64,000 nucleotides of DNA from Cryptomeria japonica (GCF_030272615.1 NC_081414.1:658328292-658392291), one strand, 5' to 3'. Counted from the first letter of the stretch, positions 36,003 to 48,591 are shown. The notes: generated from the sequence alone by a model not told the origin. Numbers and translations: made by a program.

Positions 36003-37895
36003 TTATCCTCCTTGATCTGATCTTAAACATTTGATTTTCTTACCGGTTTCATTTTCTACCATTGCTTTGAATAGTTTGAACTTTCCAAGTGCTTCTGATT
36101 TTTCTCTGAGAAAAGTAACCCAACACATTCTAGAATACTCATCAATAATTAGCATGAAATATCTATCACCTTGTAAGCTTTTAGTTCTAGCTGGACCACA
36201 TAAATCAGTATGAATCAAATCAAGAGCATTATTTGATTTTTCTGGAATACTTTTGAAACTAGCTCTAACTTGTTTTCCAAATTGACATTCCTTACATACT
36301 ATATTCTGAGGTTTGACAATTTTAGGTAAATCTCTAACTGCCTTAGTAGTACTGATCTTTACCATGCAATCCAAGTTTACATGACATAGTCTCTCATGCC
36401 ATAACCAACTTTAATCTATATGTGCAATTAAGCACGTCTTTTCATTGTTATTCAGATGAAATATATTACCTCTAGTCTGATTACCGATTGCAATTTCCAA
36501 ACCAGTTCCATTAATGATTTTGCATTTTTAATTTTTGAATTGTAACTGAAATCCTTTCTCAAATAATTGACCAACACTCAAAAGATTATGCTTTAATCCT
36601 TCAACATAGTAAACATTGTCAGTGTTATGCTTACCACCAAGAGATATTGTACCCTTACCTTTGATTGAACAAGCTTTGTCATCTCCAAATCTCACTAAGC
36701 CTCCATTGTATTCTTGAAAGTTCAAGAATTTACCTTTGTCTCTTGTCATATGATGTGAGCATCCTGAATCAATGATCCATTCATCCTTTACTTCAACTTT
36801 AGCTGCCAGGGCCTGTACTACCGGTTGAGCAGTAGGTATCAGTTGATCTTTTGTTATAGCAACAAAAACCCATCCATTGTCTGTTGGATCCTCATCAGAA
36901 TCATCAGTCACACCTTCATTAGCAATGTAACAAGATTTGTCTTTATTCTTCTTAAATCTGTATCTCTGATATTCAGGGTAAGGCTTGTATGTTCTTCTAG
37001 CTTCTTCTCTTAGTCTAGCATGTCTATTACGGCATCTTGAAGCCATATGACCAATCTTATTGCAATTAAAATATTTAAAGGGTGCTTTACCTTCATACTT
37101 ACTTCCAATTAGACCTTTAGGCATTTTCCTTGCAAATAGTGCTTCAAGTTCTTCAAGTTCTTCATTTTCTTTCCTACTTTCTTCAAGTTCTCTTGCATAA
37201 AAGGCTTTCCAATCAGATTTGTCAAATGGTGGAGCAGATGATGTTGATGCTTTAAAGGCCAAATATGTTTTTATAGTAGCAACATGACCAAATTCTTCAA
37301 TTTCGAATGCTGAAAGTTTTCCAATCAATGTATCCCTAGCAACTGATGTATTAGGCATTGTTCTTAACTCATTTATAGTAGTGACTTTCATGTTATATGT
37401 CGGTGGCAATCCTCTTAAAACTTTTGAAACAATTTCATCTTCACTTAAGGTTCCTCTACAACATTTAATACCCAAAACAATTTCATTTACTCTTTCCATA
37501 AAAGCATAAATCCTTTCATTTTCTTCCATTTTCAGATGTTCATACCTGACTCGGAAACTTTCAAGTTTTGCAATTTTGACTGTGGAATCTCCTCCATTCA
37601 GTGTTTCCAAATGATCCCAAATAGCTTTAGTAGTAGACCTATCTGATAGTCCCATAATTTGTTGATCTGATAATGAGCTCAAAAGTGCTTCTCTTGCTTT
37701 GCAATCATTTTCCTCATCTTTTGTCAAGTTAGCTGGACTAGGCTGACCTTGTACAACAGCAATATAACCATTCTTTGTAACATCCCAGATGTCTTTTCTA
37801 ATGCAATTTAGATGTGTCTCCATTCTGATCTTCCATATGTCATAGTTGGTTCCATCAAGTTTAGGACTGTCCTTCCTGAAATAATTAGTAGACAT
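36003..37895 (-). pseudogene. Copia C unit 1 Gag, protease and integrase start
   Basis: Gag begins MSTNYFRKDSPKLDGTNYDIW at 37895. A zinc-knuckle position reads FNCNKIGHMASRC with Phe-Asn-Cys but a Tyr where the first Cys is expected. The protease has DEWIIDSGCSHHMTRDKGKF. A stop at 36528 follows LQFKN, a second is at 36411, then integrase VCKECQFGKQVRASF and DLIHTDLCGPARTKSLQGD to a stop at 36003. All three stops recur at matching positions in unit 2. Confidence 0.87.
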
Positions 37896-37951
37896 TGGAT
37901 CTCCTCAAGCTGTTAAACTTTTGCAAAAGAGGACTAAGCTCTGATACCAAT

Positions 37952-39001
37952 TGTTAGGTCCTGGAGACAACTGAGATGGGGGGGGTGAATTAGTTGTCAA
38001 ATAAATTTAAACCAAAAATACCTTAACCAACTTAATGCTTAATACAGGTGAGACAGTCTGTTATACCAATGGACAGATTAACATATAAATGCAATACCAG
38101 TAAAGATTAATGCATGAAAATAAAAGACAAAGTCATCCACAACACATAACACGAATGCTTGTACGTGGAAACCCTATAAGGGGAAAAACCACGGTGGGAA
38201 ACCTTACCCATAATCAGATGATACTACTGTAGATAGTAAGTGTACATAAATGGGGTCTGCACATGCAGAAAGGCCAAGTGCCTAGAGCTCACTACTCAAT
38301 GACAAATGGGAGTCACACTGACTACAGTTGGATGGTTAAATCCAATAAGAATGTACTGCTCAAAATAGCATCTTCATATGCTGGATTCAATACCAGTGTA
38401 ATGTTGATATGCTTTCACAAAAACCTAGCTTCACCTTCAAATGATGTTTGCGTGTATAGCTCTGCTTATTCTCACATATACCTTCACACAATCATTTTTT
38501 GCATTACACATTTGATCTTACAAATAAGTTCTTACATTTATACCATAACCTAATACTAATTTTAGTAGGTCAGCTCTATAAGATATTACAATAAAAACAT
38601 TTTACAAACAATGTAATATCCGATGCAATAACCGATTGAACATATCGGCTTAATGCATTTACAATAATAATTAATCATCTCCATAGCATGCCATGTTGAT
38701 ATGGAAAAGATAAACCTGTCGGTGTAACCCTAGATCTATTTGCCTATAACAGCAAATATGCAACTATGAATATACCAATGAACAAAACTCTAGGACAAGA
38801 TGTCCAAATGATGTCTTCGACATAACCATGTGTCTTCCATGCCATTCCAAGTGCCGGTGATCATTATATCTTGCCGATGTACCAGATATCGGTAACTATG
38901 TAATAGTTACTTGCTTGTCGGTGAATGTTGTTGGATCTCCAAAGTGCTAGTGTTTTAGTAGGTGTTGAAATCAATGACAAAACCATACCAAAATACCAAC
39001 A
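37952..39001 (-). repeat. Copia C LTR 2 (shared middle LTR)
   Basis: 1050 bp. Its right edge is followed by CTCCCCCTTT (polypurine complement of unit 2) and its left edge preceded by GCTCTGATACCAAT (PBS complement of unit 1), so it plays both LTR roles. Confidence 0.92.
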
Positions 39002-39410
39002 ATCTCCCCCTTTGGCATTGATGGCAACACAAGATGGAAAAACCATCAAAGTGTCAAAGAAGAAATACGAAGAACCAAAAACCAACAACCTCCAAAAAGA
39101 TCATAACCAGAAATCAAAATACAGATACAGAGAGTAATAATCTCTCCCCCTGGGAGCAACATGTGTTTTCCTTGTGTTTCTCAAAGTTTTTCCATACCAA
39201 TCTCTCCCCCTTTGAAATAAAATGCCATAGTTACAATAAAACCAAGTTCATATACAAAATACCAATCAATTCAATATACCAACTACTCCCCCTGAGAAGT
39301 AGCTTCCTCATCAAAGACCAGAATAAAAGATTTCTCTATTAATTCTGTCGGTTGATGATAGACATCAACTCTCTAAGTATTTATCGGTGGGGGTATGACC
39401 CCAAGCTGTT

Positions 39411-41633
39411 CTCTAAGATATTCAAAAGTCTCCTTAGGCAAAGGTTTAGTGAAAATATCTGCAATCTGCTCTTTAGTATTCACATAAACTAGTTTTATCT
39501 CCTTTGCTTCAACATTTTCCCTTAGAAAATTTAGTTTAAAGAAACGTGTTTGGTTTTAGAATGTAAAACCGGATTCTTAGATATATCAATTGTTGTAGTG
39601 TTATCACAATAGATAGTAATAGGTTCCTTGCATTTTACCTTTATGTCTTTCAACATTTTCTTAAGCCATAGTACCTATGTATAGTTAGTTGCTGCTGCAA
39701 CATATTCTAATTCTGCTGCTGATAAAAAAGTACAACTTTGTTTCTTACTCAACCAAGAAACTAATCTGTTTCCAAGAAAGAATGCTCCGCCGGTGGTAAA
39801 TTTTCTATCATCCACATCTCCTGCCCAATTTGCATCTGTGTATGCACATAATTCAAATTTTTCATCTCTAGGATACCATAATCCAAGATTTATAGTGCCT
39901 TGTAAGTACCAGAAAATCCTTTTTATTGCTGATTCATGTTTTTCTCTAGGATTACTTGGAAATCTTGAAACAATACATACTGCATTCATAATATCAGGTC
40001 TGGTTTGTGTCAAATACAGTAAACCTCCTATCATAGATTTGTATCTAGTTGGATTAACAGGTGTAGATTCATCCCTTTGTGATAATTTGTCATTTTTTGT
40101 CATAGTTGTGCTTATCGGTTTAGATTTCTCCATCCCAAATTTCTTTAGTAACTCTTTTAAGTATTTGGATTGACTCAAGAATATACCTTTATCAGTCTAT
40201 GAAATCTGCAATCCTAAAAAGAATTTTATTTCTCCAATCATAGACATTTCAAATTCTTGTTGCATTTTAATAGACAATTCCTTACATAATCCATCTTCTC
40301 CTCCAAAGATTATATCATCAACAAATACTTCTATAATCAAGATGTCATCATTAGTTACATTATAATATAATTTGTTGTCCACATTTCCTTTAGTAAAACC
40401 AATCTTTAAAAGATACTTATCCAATCTTGCAGATCAAGCTCTTGTAGCTTGTTTTAGTCCATACAGAGCTTTCCTTAACCTACAAACCATATCATTGTCA
40501 TCTGTCAAAGAAAATCCATCAAGTTGTTCAATGTATACTTCCTCTTCAAGATCTTCATTCAAAAATGCACATTTAATATCCATTTGATAAACTTTGTAGT
40601 TCTTGTGTGTTGCAAAAGCCAAAAATAATCTGACTGCCTCAATTCTAGCTACCAGTGCAAAGGTTTCATTATAGTCAACTCCTTCTTTATGAGAATATCC
40701 CTTACACACTAGTCTTGCTTTATTTCTGACAACCTTACCATCTTCATTAAGTTTGTTTCTAAATACCCATTTTGTTCCAATTACATTTTTATTTTTAGGC
40801 CGGGGAACTAATGTCCAAGTGTTATTTTTCTCAATTTGTTCTAATTCTTCTTCCATAGCTTTAATCCAAAATTTATCTTCACATGCCTCATTAACAGATG
40901 ATGGTTCAATTTGAGAATTAAGACATACCTCTTCATTTGTCAATCTTCCTCTTGTTGTAACTTCTTTAAACTTGTTTCCAATTATCTGATCTTTAGAATG
41001 ATTCAGTCTTACATACCGAGGTGTCTTGGTTTGGTGTTGTTCCTCAATTACTGTGAAATCCTCAGATGATACCAGGGTAATTGGATCTCCATTCTGTACA
41101 AGTGGATTTAGAGTAGGTTCAGTTGTCAAAATTTCTGTTGCTGGTTCAGAGTTTATATACCTTGAAGTTCCTCTGAATTGTTCATCAATTTTTACATTTG
41201 TATTTTCAACAATTTTCTGGAATCTTGTGTTAAAACATCTATATGCCTTGCCCTTAGATGAATAACCAAGAAATATTCCTTCATCACTTCTAGGATCAAA
41301 TTTGCTAATATACTCATCTCTTTTGATATAACATTTACTTCCAAAAATTCTAAAATACTTAAGAGTAGGAGTATTACCAAACCATAGTTCATGAGGGGTC
41401 TTACCGGTTTCACCTTTGATGTGAACTTTGTTAAATGTATAGACCGTTGTACTGACTGCTTCTTTCCAATATACATGTGGTAGGTTTGCTTCTGATAACA
41501 TACTTCTTGCTGCATCCAAGATAGTTATGTTTTTTCTTTCAACAACTCCATTCTGTTGAGGTGTCTTAGGTGCTGATAGCTGTCTTCTGATTCCATTCAC
41601 TTCACAGAATGCATTAAATTCCTTAGATGTAAA
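39411..41633 (-). pseudogene. Copia C unit 2 integrase-end, RT and RNase H
   Basis: Same order as unit 1: SAPKTPQQNGVVERKN (41600 leftward), RT through KATRA with KWVFRNKLNEDGK and YQMDIKCAFLNEDLEEEVYI, then FVDDIIFGGEDGL, and RNase H LCAYTDANWAGDVDDRKFT. Integrase and RT are open over 388 codons here, better kept than in unit 1. The RNase H end is broken near 39530-39675. Confidence 0.85.
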
Positions 41634-43527
41634 TTATCCTCCTTGATCTGATCTTAAACATTTGATTTTCTTACCGGTTTCATTTTCTACCATTGCTTTG
41701 AATAGTTTGAACTTTCCAAGTGCTTCTGATTTTTCTCTGAGAAAAGTAACCCAACACATTCTAGAATACTCATCAATAATTAGCATGAAATATCTATCAC
41801 CTTGTAAGATTTTAGTTCTATCTGGACCACATAAATCAGTATGAATCAAATCAAGAGCATTATTTGATTTTTCTGGAATACTTTTGAAACTAGCTCTAAC
41901 TTGCTTTCCAAATTGACATTCCTTACATACTATATTCTGAGGTTTGACAATTTTAGGTAAATCTCTAACTGCCTTAGTAGTACTGATCTTTACCATGCAA
42001 TCCAAGTTTACATGACATAGTCTCTCATGCCATAACCAACTTTAATCTATATGTGCAATTAAGCACGTCTTTTCATTGTTATTCAGATGAAATATATTAC
42101 CTCTAGTCTGATTACCGATTGCAATTTCCAAACCAGTTCCATTAATGATTTTGCATTTTTAATTTTTGAATTGTAACTGAAATCCTTTCTCAAATAATTG
42201 ACCAACACTCAAAAAGATTATGCTTTAATCCTTCAACATAGTAAACATTGTCAGTGTTATGCTTACCATCAAGAGATATTGTACCCTTACCTTTGATTGA
42301 ACAAGCTTTGTCATCTCCAAATCTCACTAAGCCTCCATTGTATTCTTGAAAGTTCAAGAATTTACCTTTGTCTCTTGTCATATGATGTGAGCATCCTGAA
42401 TCAATGATCCATTCATCCTTTACTTCAACTTTAGCTGCCAGGGCCTGTACTACCGGTTGAGTAGTAGGTATCGGTTGATCTTTTGTTATAGCAACAAAAA
42501 CCCATCCATTGTCTGCTGGATCCTCATCAGAATCATCAGTCACACCTTCATTAGCAATGTAACAAGATTTGTCTTTATTCTTCTTAAATCTGTATCTCTG
42601 ATATTCAGGGTAAGGCTTGTATGTTCTTCTAGCTTCTTCTCTTAGTCTAGCATGTCTATTACGACATCTTGAAGCCATATGACCAATCTTATTGCAATTA
42701 AAATATTTAAAGGGTGCTTTACCTTCATACTTACTTCCAACTGGACCTTTAAGCATTTTCCTTCCAAATAGTGCTTCAAGTTCTTCAAGTTCTTCATTTT
42801 CTTTCCTACTTTCTTCAAGTTCTCTTGCATAAAAGGATTTCCAATCAAATTTGTCAAATGGTGGAGCAGATGATGTTGATGCTTTAAAGGCCAAATATGT
42901 CTTTATAGTAGCAACATGACCAAATTCTTCAATTTCGAATGCTGAAAGTTTTCCAATCAATGTATCTCTAGCAACTGATGTATTAGGCATTGTTCTTAAC
43001 TCATTTATAGTAGTGGCTTTCATGTTATATGTCGGTGGCAATCCTCTTAAAACTTTTGAAACAATTTCATCTTCACTTAAGGTTCCTCCACAATATTTAA
43101 TACCCAAAACAATTTCATTTACTCTTTCCATAAAAGCATAAATCCTTTCATCTTCTTCCATTTTCAGATGTTCATACCTGACTCAGAAGCTTTCAAGTTT
43201 TGCAATTTTGACTATGGAATCTCCTTCATTCAGTGTTTCCAAATGATCTCAAATAGGTTTAGCAGTAGACCTATCTGATAGTCCCATAATTTGTTGATCT
43301 GATAATATGCTCAAAAGTGCTTCTCTTGCTTTGCAATCATTTTCCTCATCTTTTGTCAAGTTAGTTGTACTAGGTTGACCTTGTATAGTAGTAGTATAAC
43401 CATTCTTTGTAACATCCCAGATGTCTTTTCCAATGCAATTTAGATGTGTCTCCATTATGATCTTCCATATGCCATAGTTGGTTCCATCAAGTTTAGGACT
43501 GTCCTTCCTGAAATAATTAGTAGACAT
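41634..43527 (-). pseudogene. Copia C unit 2 Gag, protease and integrase start
   Basis: Gag starts MSTNYFRKDSPKLDGTNYGIW at 43527, is interrupted near 43249 and continues from 43161. The knuckle again has Tyr for the first Cys. Protease DEWIIDSGCSHHMT is present. Stops at 42159, 42042 and 41634 match unit 1; a one-base insertion near 42213 is private to this unit. Confidence 0.86.
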
Positions 43528-43583
43528 TGGATCTCCTCAAGCTATTAAACTTTTGCAAAAGAGGACTAAGCTTTGATACCAAT

Positions 43584-44633
43584 TGTTAGGTCCCAGAGGC
43601 AACTGAGAAGGGGGGGGTGAATCAGTTGTCAAATAACTTTAAATCAAAAACAACTTAACCAACTTAATGGTTAATACCGGTGAGATAGTCTGTTATACTG
43701 GTGGACAAATTAACAGATAAATGCAATACCGGTAAAGATTAATGCATGAAAATAAAAGAAAAAGTCATCCACAACACAAAACACCAATGTTTGTGTGTGG
43801 AAACCCTTTAAGGGGAAAAACCACGGTGGGAAACCTTACCCACAATCAGATGATACTACTGTAGATAGTAAGTGTACATAAATGGGGTTTGCACATGCAG
43901 AAAGGCGAAGCACCTAGAGCTCACTGCTCAAACACAAATGGGAGTCACACTGACTACAGTTGGATGGTTAAATCCAATAAGAATGTACTGCTCAAAATAA
44001 CATCTTCATATGCTGGATTCAGTACCGGTGTAATGCTGATATGCTTTCACAAAAACCTAGCTTCACCTTCAAATGATGTCTGCGTGTATAGCTTTTCTTA
44101 TTCTCGCATATACCTTCACACAATCCTTTTTCGCATTACACATTTGATCTTACAAATAAGATCTTACATTTATACCATAACCTAAGACCTATTTTAGTAG
44201 GTCGGCTCTACAAGATATTACAATAAAAACATTTTACAAATAATATAATATCCGATGCAATAACCGATTGAACATGTCAGCTTAATGCATTTACAACAAT
44301 AATTAATCATCTCCATAGAGTGCCATGTTGATCTAGAAAAGATAAACCTGTCGGTGTAACCCTAGACCTATTTGTCGGTAACAACAAATATGCAACTATG
44401 AATATACCAATGAACAAAACTCCAGGACAAGATGTCCAAACAATGTCTTCAACATAACCATGTGTCTTCCATGCCATTCCAAGTGCAGGTGATCATTATA
44501 TCTTGTTGGTGTAGTAGATACCGGTAACTATGCAATAGTTACTTGCTTGCCAATGAATGCTGCTAGATCTCCAAAGTGCTAGTGTTTTAGTAGGTGTTGA
44601 CGTCAATGACAAAACCATACCAAAATACCAACA
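43584..44633 (-). repeat. Copia C LTR 3
   Basis: 1050 bp, 5'-most LTR of the array in element orientation, followed by the GTATT duplication. The PBS complement next to it reads GCTTTGATACCAAT, with one change from the standard. Confidence 0.9.
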
Positions 44634-44638
44634 GTATT

Positions 44639-46689
44639 ATTGGTGTAGGGAAAGCTTAGTTTGTATGCTTTTGGGATTGTATGACCTTGTGGTGTGATAA
44701 TAGAATACATGCTCCTGATCCATGCTATGTATATGAACCATTATTGATCTCTGCTCTCAGACTGATATCCGGGTGATGTATTGTAAGATATGTATCGAAC
44801 CCTAGAATGTCTGTATATTAACAAGTAAAATTGATTTGCCATCTTTTGAAGGATTCCAAATATTTCTGTCTTGCTAGGTCTGATAGAGATATTGTTGGAT
44901 GTAGATCAGGTGTGCCAATGATAACTACCTCTGCTAGTTCCATTAGGATAGATAACTTCTATTGATAAAATTCAGGTAAAGTGTCAAATCTCCCATCTTT
45001 CGGTGCCTCGAGGAGGTTTTCACCATTAGATGTGTCCTTTATTTTTACTTTTTTTCTATCTAATGTTACCAATAAATGGTTTTCAACATTAGACCTAATA
45101 TTGTTTTCTTGATTTTTATTTTTGCGACTAGGAGATTTAACACCCACTTGACTGGAAGATACATTAGCGGAATCCCTGGTGAAAGTAGTTACGAGTTCGA
45201 TTTCATTAAGATATGAGGATATAGCATGGTCATTTGGTAAGGTATCAATGGCAGTATGTCCTTCATTTTCCTAGTCCATAGGTTCAGAAAAGTTTGAGGA
45301 TAAAGGATCTTATTGTTGAATTATGTCAAAGATATTAGGGGTCATGATAGCGATGTCAGAGCTTTTAGTATGTATTTCCATGTCTAGAATGATACTCTCG
45401 TCAGAATGACCTCGCATAAGAAACTCATGATCATCCTCGGTTAAGTCCATGTCAACCAAATGTGATTCTGAGTCAAGTAGGCTAGTTCCTAACATTTTCT
45501 TTGCATATGTGTGAACTACATCGACATCTACATCTTCTTCTTCCTTTTTAATTTCAAGTTTCTCTTGTTTGTTTATCCCTAATAGTGAGTATTCTTCGGT
45601 CCCTTGATCTTTTAGCTGCATTTGTTTTTCCATGTTTGATAGAATTGATGTGAATGATGGTTCCTTGGATTGTGCGCTTGAAGCTGCTGCCTCCCTATTA
45701 TGTGAAACAATGACCTCTTGATCTGATTTCAAATTATTACAACACTGCAATGGATTTGAGTTTGTTGATATTATGATTTCCTATCCATTGTATGGAAATT
45801 TTAAGCACTTATGACATGTAGATGTAATAGCTTGTATGTCCTGAATCTATGGTCCTCCCAAGAGTATATTGTATGGTAGGTCCAAGTCTAGAACTTGGCA
45901 TGCTGTGTCTTTTTGCAAAGGTCCCACTCTGAGGGGTAATACCACAATTCCTTTAGAGTAATGTTCTTCTTCACCAGAGGCTTTGATTTTTATCCTTTTT
46001 CGGGGATCAACTGCATCTTCTGAATAACCTAGAGCACGAACAAGACTCAAAGAGCAGATGTTCAAGCCAACTCCCCCATCTATTAGGACACGTTTGACAA
46101 GAGTTCTATGAATGAGGACTTCAATTTGCAAGAGAGTGTTATGGGAATGCTAAAATGAATCAATGCTTGGATATGAAGGAGATGAGCTTTGAATAGGATC
46201 CTCCAAAATAGGTTTGATGGCAATTATGGATGTATTCTTTGGTGAGAGTGCTATGGAAGGTTCTTGCAAGCTTTCAAGAGGTGTAGGAATAGATGCCTTT
46301 AGAGAGTCAATTTGCTTATGCAGGAATGAGTCATTGCTAGACATACGTGCATGATTGTGATCTTCTTTAGCCAAATCCTTTAGGGATCTCTTTAAGAGTT
46401 GCATAAAAGAGCCACCTTTCTTTGGAGATGTATTTGAATCCTTGTGAGGTTTTAACATAGTTGGATTTTGATTTTGAACTTGTTTGATTGCTCTAATATG
46501 TTGACTTGTTACTTGTATTTTGCTTTGGTATGTCATGTTGATATGATTTTCAGCTATTTCAAATGTTCCTATTTCCATTTCAGGGGTTTGACTGTCCAAA
46601 AAATGTTTTGGTAAGTGATCAATCGTCAAGGTAAATATGATAGAATGATAGGACATGCAAAGACAACTCAAGTGTTTAAAAGTTTGCAA
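44639..46689 (-). pseudogene. Gypsy 2 Gag remnant, protease, linker and deleted RT
   Basis: Reading leftward: a frame of uncertain identity (46689-46150, MQTFKHLSCLC start, no zinc motif), then protease VLIDGGVGLNIC and ILLGGP (46131-45847), acidic linker (45750-45310), and the pre-RT segment RKKVKIKDTSNGENLLEAPKD (45147-44959). After QINFT ... LTIHHPDISLRAE the frame jumps near 44740-44752 straight to NGSYT, the start of the second RNase H. In Gypsy 1 these points are about 1.3 kb apart, so RT and the first RNase H are absent. The capsid and CxxH zinc motif of Gag are also absent. Confidence 0.8.
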
Positions 46690-47084
46690 ATTTTTCGATC
46701 TTCAGTTTTGGAGTGCAATGATGATGATTTGATAAAACCAAGTCCAGTAGGAACGATATATCCTACGATGTGGGACAAGATTATCCTGACCAAACGTTTC
46801 AGTTTCGTGATAAAGGATGATAGATCCTAATGAGAAACCACGTGATAATGCACTTTGAGATGTTTAGATCTTGAACTTGTTGAGGGTGAGCACTTGAAAT
46901 CTTGAGGTGTTTATCTTCTAGAGTCTGATTTTGACGGATGATAACTTGACCAAGAAAACCAAGGAGACAATTTAAGCACAGAATGACAGATGACAGATGT
47001 TTATGAATACTGCAAATTGATCAAGCAAAAATGATAGACCTAAAAAAGTCATGCAAAGTAATAGCTCTGAACTGATAAAAACAG

Positions 47085-47260
47085 AGACTCGTACACCAAT
47101 ACTTCATGAACCATACGACATAAGATACAAGACCAAACGACAAGTCAGAAATTTCCTTTGAAAAAGCAGAGACTCATACAACAAGACTTTATGAACCATA
47201 TGACAAAATAGATTCCTCGTACAACAACTAACCTGTCTTGTACAACAAAGAACTAGACAA
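47085..47260 (-). repeat. Gypsy 2 leader motif cluster 2, TGTCGTACGAG-type
   Basis: About six imperfect copies, on the plus strand CTCGTACACCA, CCATACGACATAAG, CAAACGACAAG, CTCATACAACAAG, CTCGTACAACAA, CTTGTACAACAAAG. It lies downstream of the conserved block in the element's direction. Confidence 0.65.
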
Positions 47261-48269
47261 TGAAAAATATGCTTGTTTTGCCAATTTTTTATTAGTGAAT
47301 TTTGATGTTTTGCTTATGTTTTCCAGTTTTAGATGTCTGATTTTTCAATTTAGGGATGAATACACAACAAACACATGATGTGATAAATGACTCCAAGCAT
47401 GCTAAACCCTAAGGAAATTGGTTGAGGAGAGAAAACATTTTCTTGCAAGCTTAGGTACACACCCAATAACTAATCAAAATATAGTCGCTGAGTCTCATGC
47501 AATGGATTCTCAATGTCGTATTATCTAGCTCCAAATGCTAATGGGGGCACGATATGGCAAGTGTCTTGGGAGAGTTACTTTCTCTCTTGCACAAAGATTA
47601 TCACCCTTTCGGAGGTGAATCAGGTAGCTTCTAATTTAACCAGAACTAGTAAGGGATCCATTCGACGCGTCGGGGTATAATACTCAATTAAGAGGTCTCC
47701 CAGTCTTGAAAACCAAGGTTTGATATACCCGAAGGTAAGGAGGAGAGCTATTCCCGAGCACTGTCGTTGACTTGATTTTCATCAAATCACATTTATTTTA
47801 TAGTGGGTTGGATTACTGGGTGTTAGCCATTCCCACTTAGGTCGTTCCCCTCACACCGATCATAAAGGCTTTAAGAGTTTTTAGCTCCTTAGGAGGGCAG
47901 GCCTGCTAAAGAAATGCACTAATGAAAGAAAAATATGAGTCTAGCTTTCTAATCACCTAAGAAAGGTGAGAGCATACTCACCTATCATCACAATCACATA
48001 AGACATGATGGTTCATCTCCTTTAGCAAATGAAGTGTGCCTAGAAAACTTTAATGAATACACAAAGTTTAGTCGAATTCATAGGCGACCTACAAAATAAA
48101 TCCATTAGTAGTCATGATTGGTTTTTTGAATTTTGTCTTTGACAAGCGTATCTTCGACAACGTCCTGCAAAACTTGTTAGGCTGCCAAAAATCTCATAAA
48201 CAAATCAGGGTTAGCCTTAATAAATGATCAAATTCAACATGAAAACCCTAAAAATTGCAGTTGGTTTGA

Positions 48270-48540
48270 AGACACAGATGCAAAGATTCATACGACAGGG
48301 ATTATCAGCTAAAACGACAAATATTTAGATCTCAGACACCAACCAAAACAGGCTCGTATGACATAGAATTTACTAGCCGAAAACTTGTACGACATGCATT
48401 TAAATCTTGTACGACAAGGTAAATGAGCTCGTACGACACATGATTCACCTGATATGAGTCAGGATTAGGTTTCATCCCAGACTAAAAGGAAGTTCATATG
48501 AGTTGGAAAATCAACTCTTACGACATTCTGAATCAGATCC
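48270..48540 (-). repeat. Gypsy 2 leader motif cluster 1, TGTCGTACGAG-type
   Basis: About eight copies, on the plus strand TTCATACGACAGG, AAACGACAAA, CTCGTATGACATAG, CTTGTACGACATG, CTTGTACGACAAGG, CTCGTACGACACATG, CTCTTACGACATT. It lies about 70-340 bases after the primer-binding site, the same place as cluster 1 of Gypsy 1. Confidence 0.75.
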
Positions 48541-48591
48541 AACAGAGATGAAGTTTTGTTGAAGCTTGAGAGGCCAAAAATGTTGATTCCG

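Larger units (their letters stand above)
32303..44633 (-). mobile_element. Tandem Copia C array: LTR-int-LTR-int-LTR
   Basis: Three LTRs (32303-33358, 37952-39001, 43584-44633) alternate with two internal regions, all minus strand, 12.3 kb in total, bounded by one GTATT duplication pair. The middle LTR serves as 5' LTR of one unit and 3' LTR of the other. This is the expected product of unequal recombination between LTRs. Each unit has a Met-tRNA-type PBS and repeated CTCCCCCT polypurine-complement tracts before its 3' LTR. Several polypurine tracts are a reported trait of Sireviruses, so the lineage may be Sirevirus (inference). Confidence 0.9.
46690..48591 (-). other. Gypsy 2 leader
   Basis: Non-coding. 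It contains two clusters of a CGTACGACA-type motif (47085-47260 and 48270-48530, listed separately) on either side of a structured block at about 47400-47900. That block shares AACGACC(T)AAGTGG, CCACTATAA and ATGAAAATC-like words with the Gypsy 1 leader block. Confidence 0.6.

Noticed and set aside
32303-44633. Two independent adjacent Copia insertions
   Set aside because: The units share one LTR and only the outer ends carry a target duplication, so independent insertion does not fit.
46150-46689. Intact Gag of Gypsy 2
   Set aside because: The frame lacks both the capsid motifs and the CxxH zinc motif seen in Gypsy 1, so it is at most a linker or remnant.
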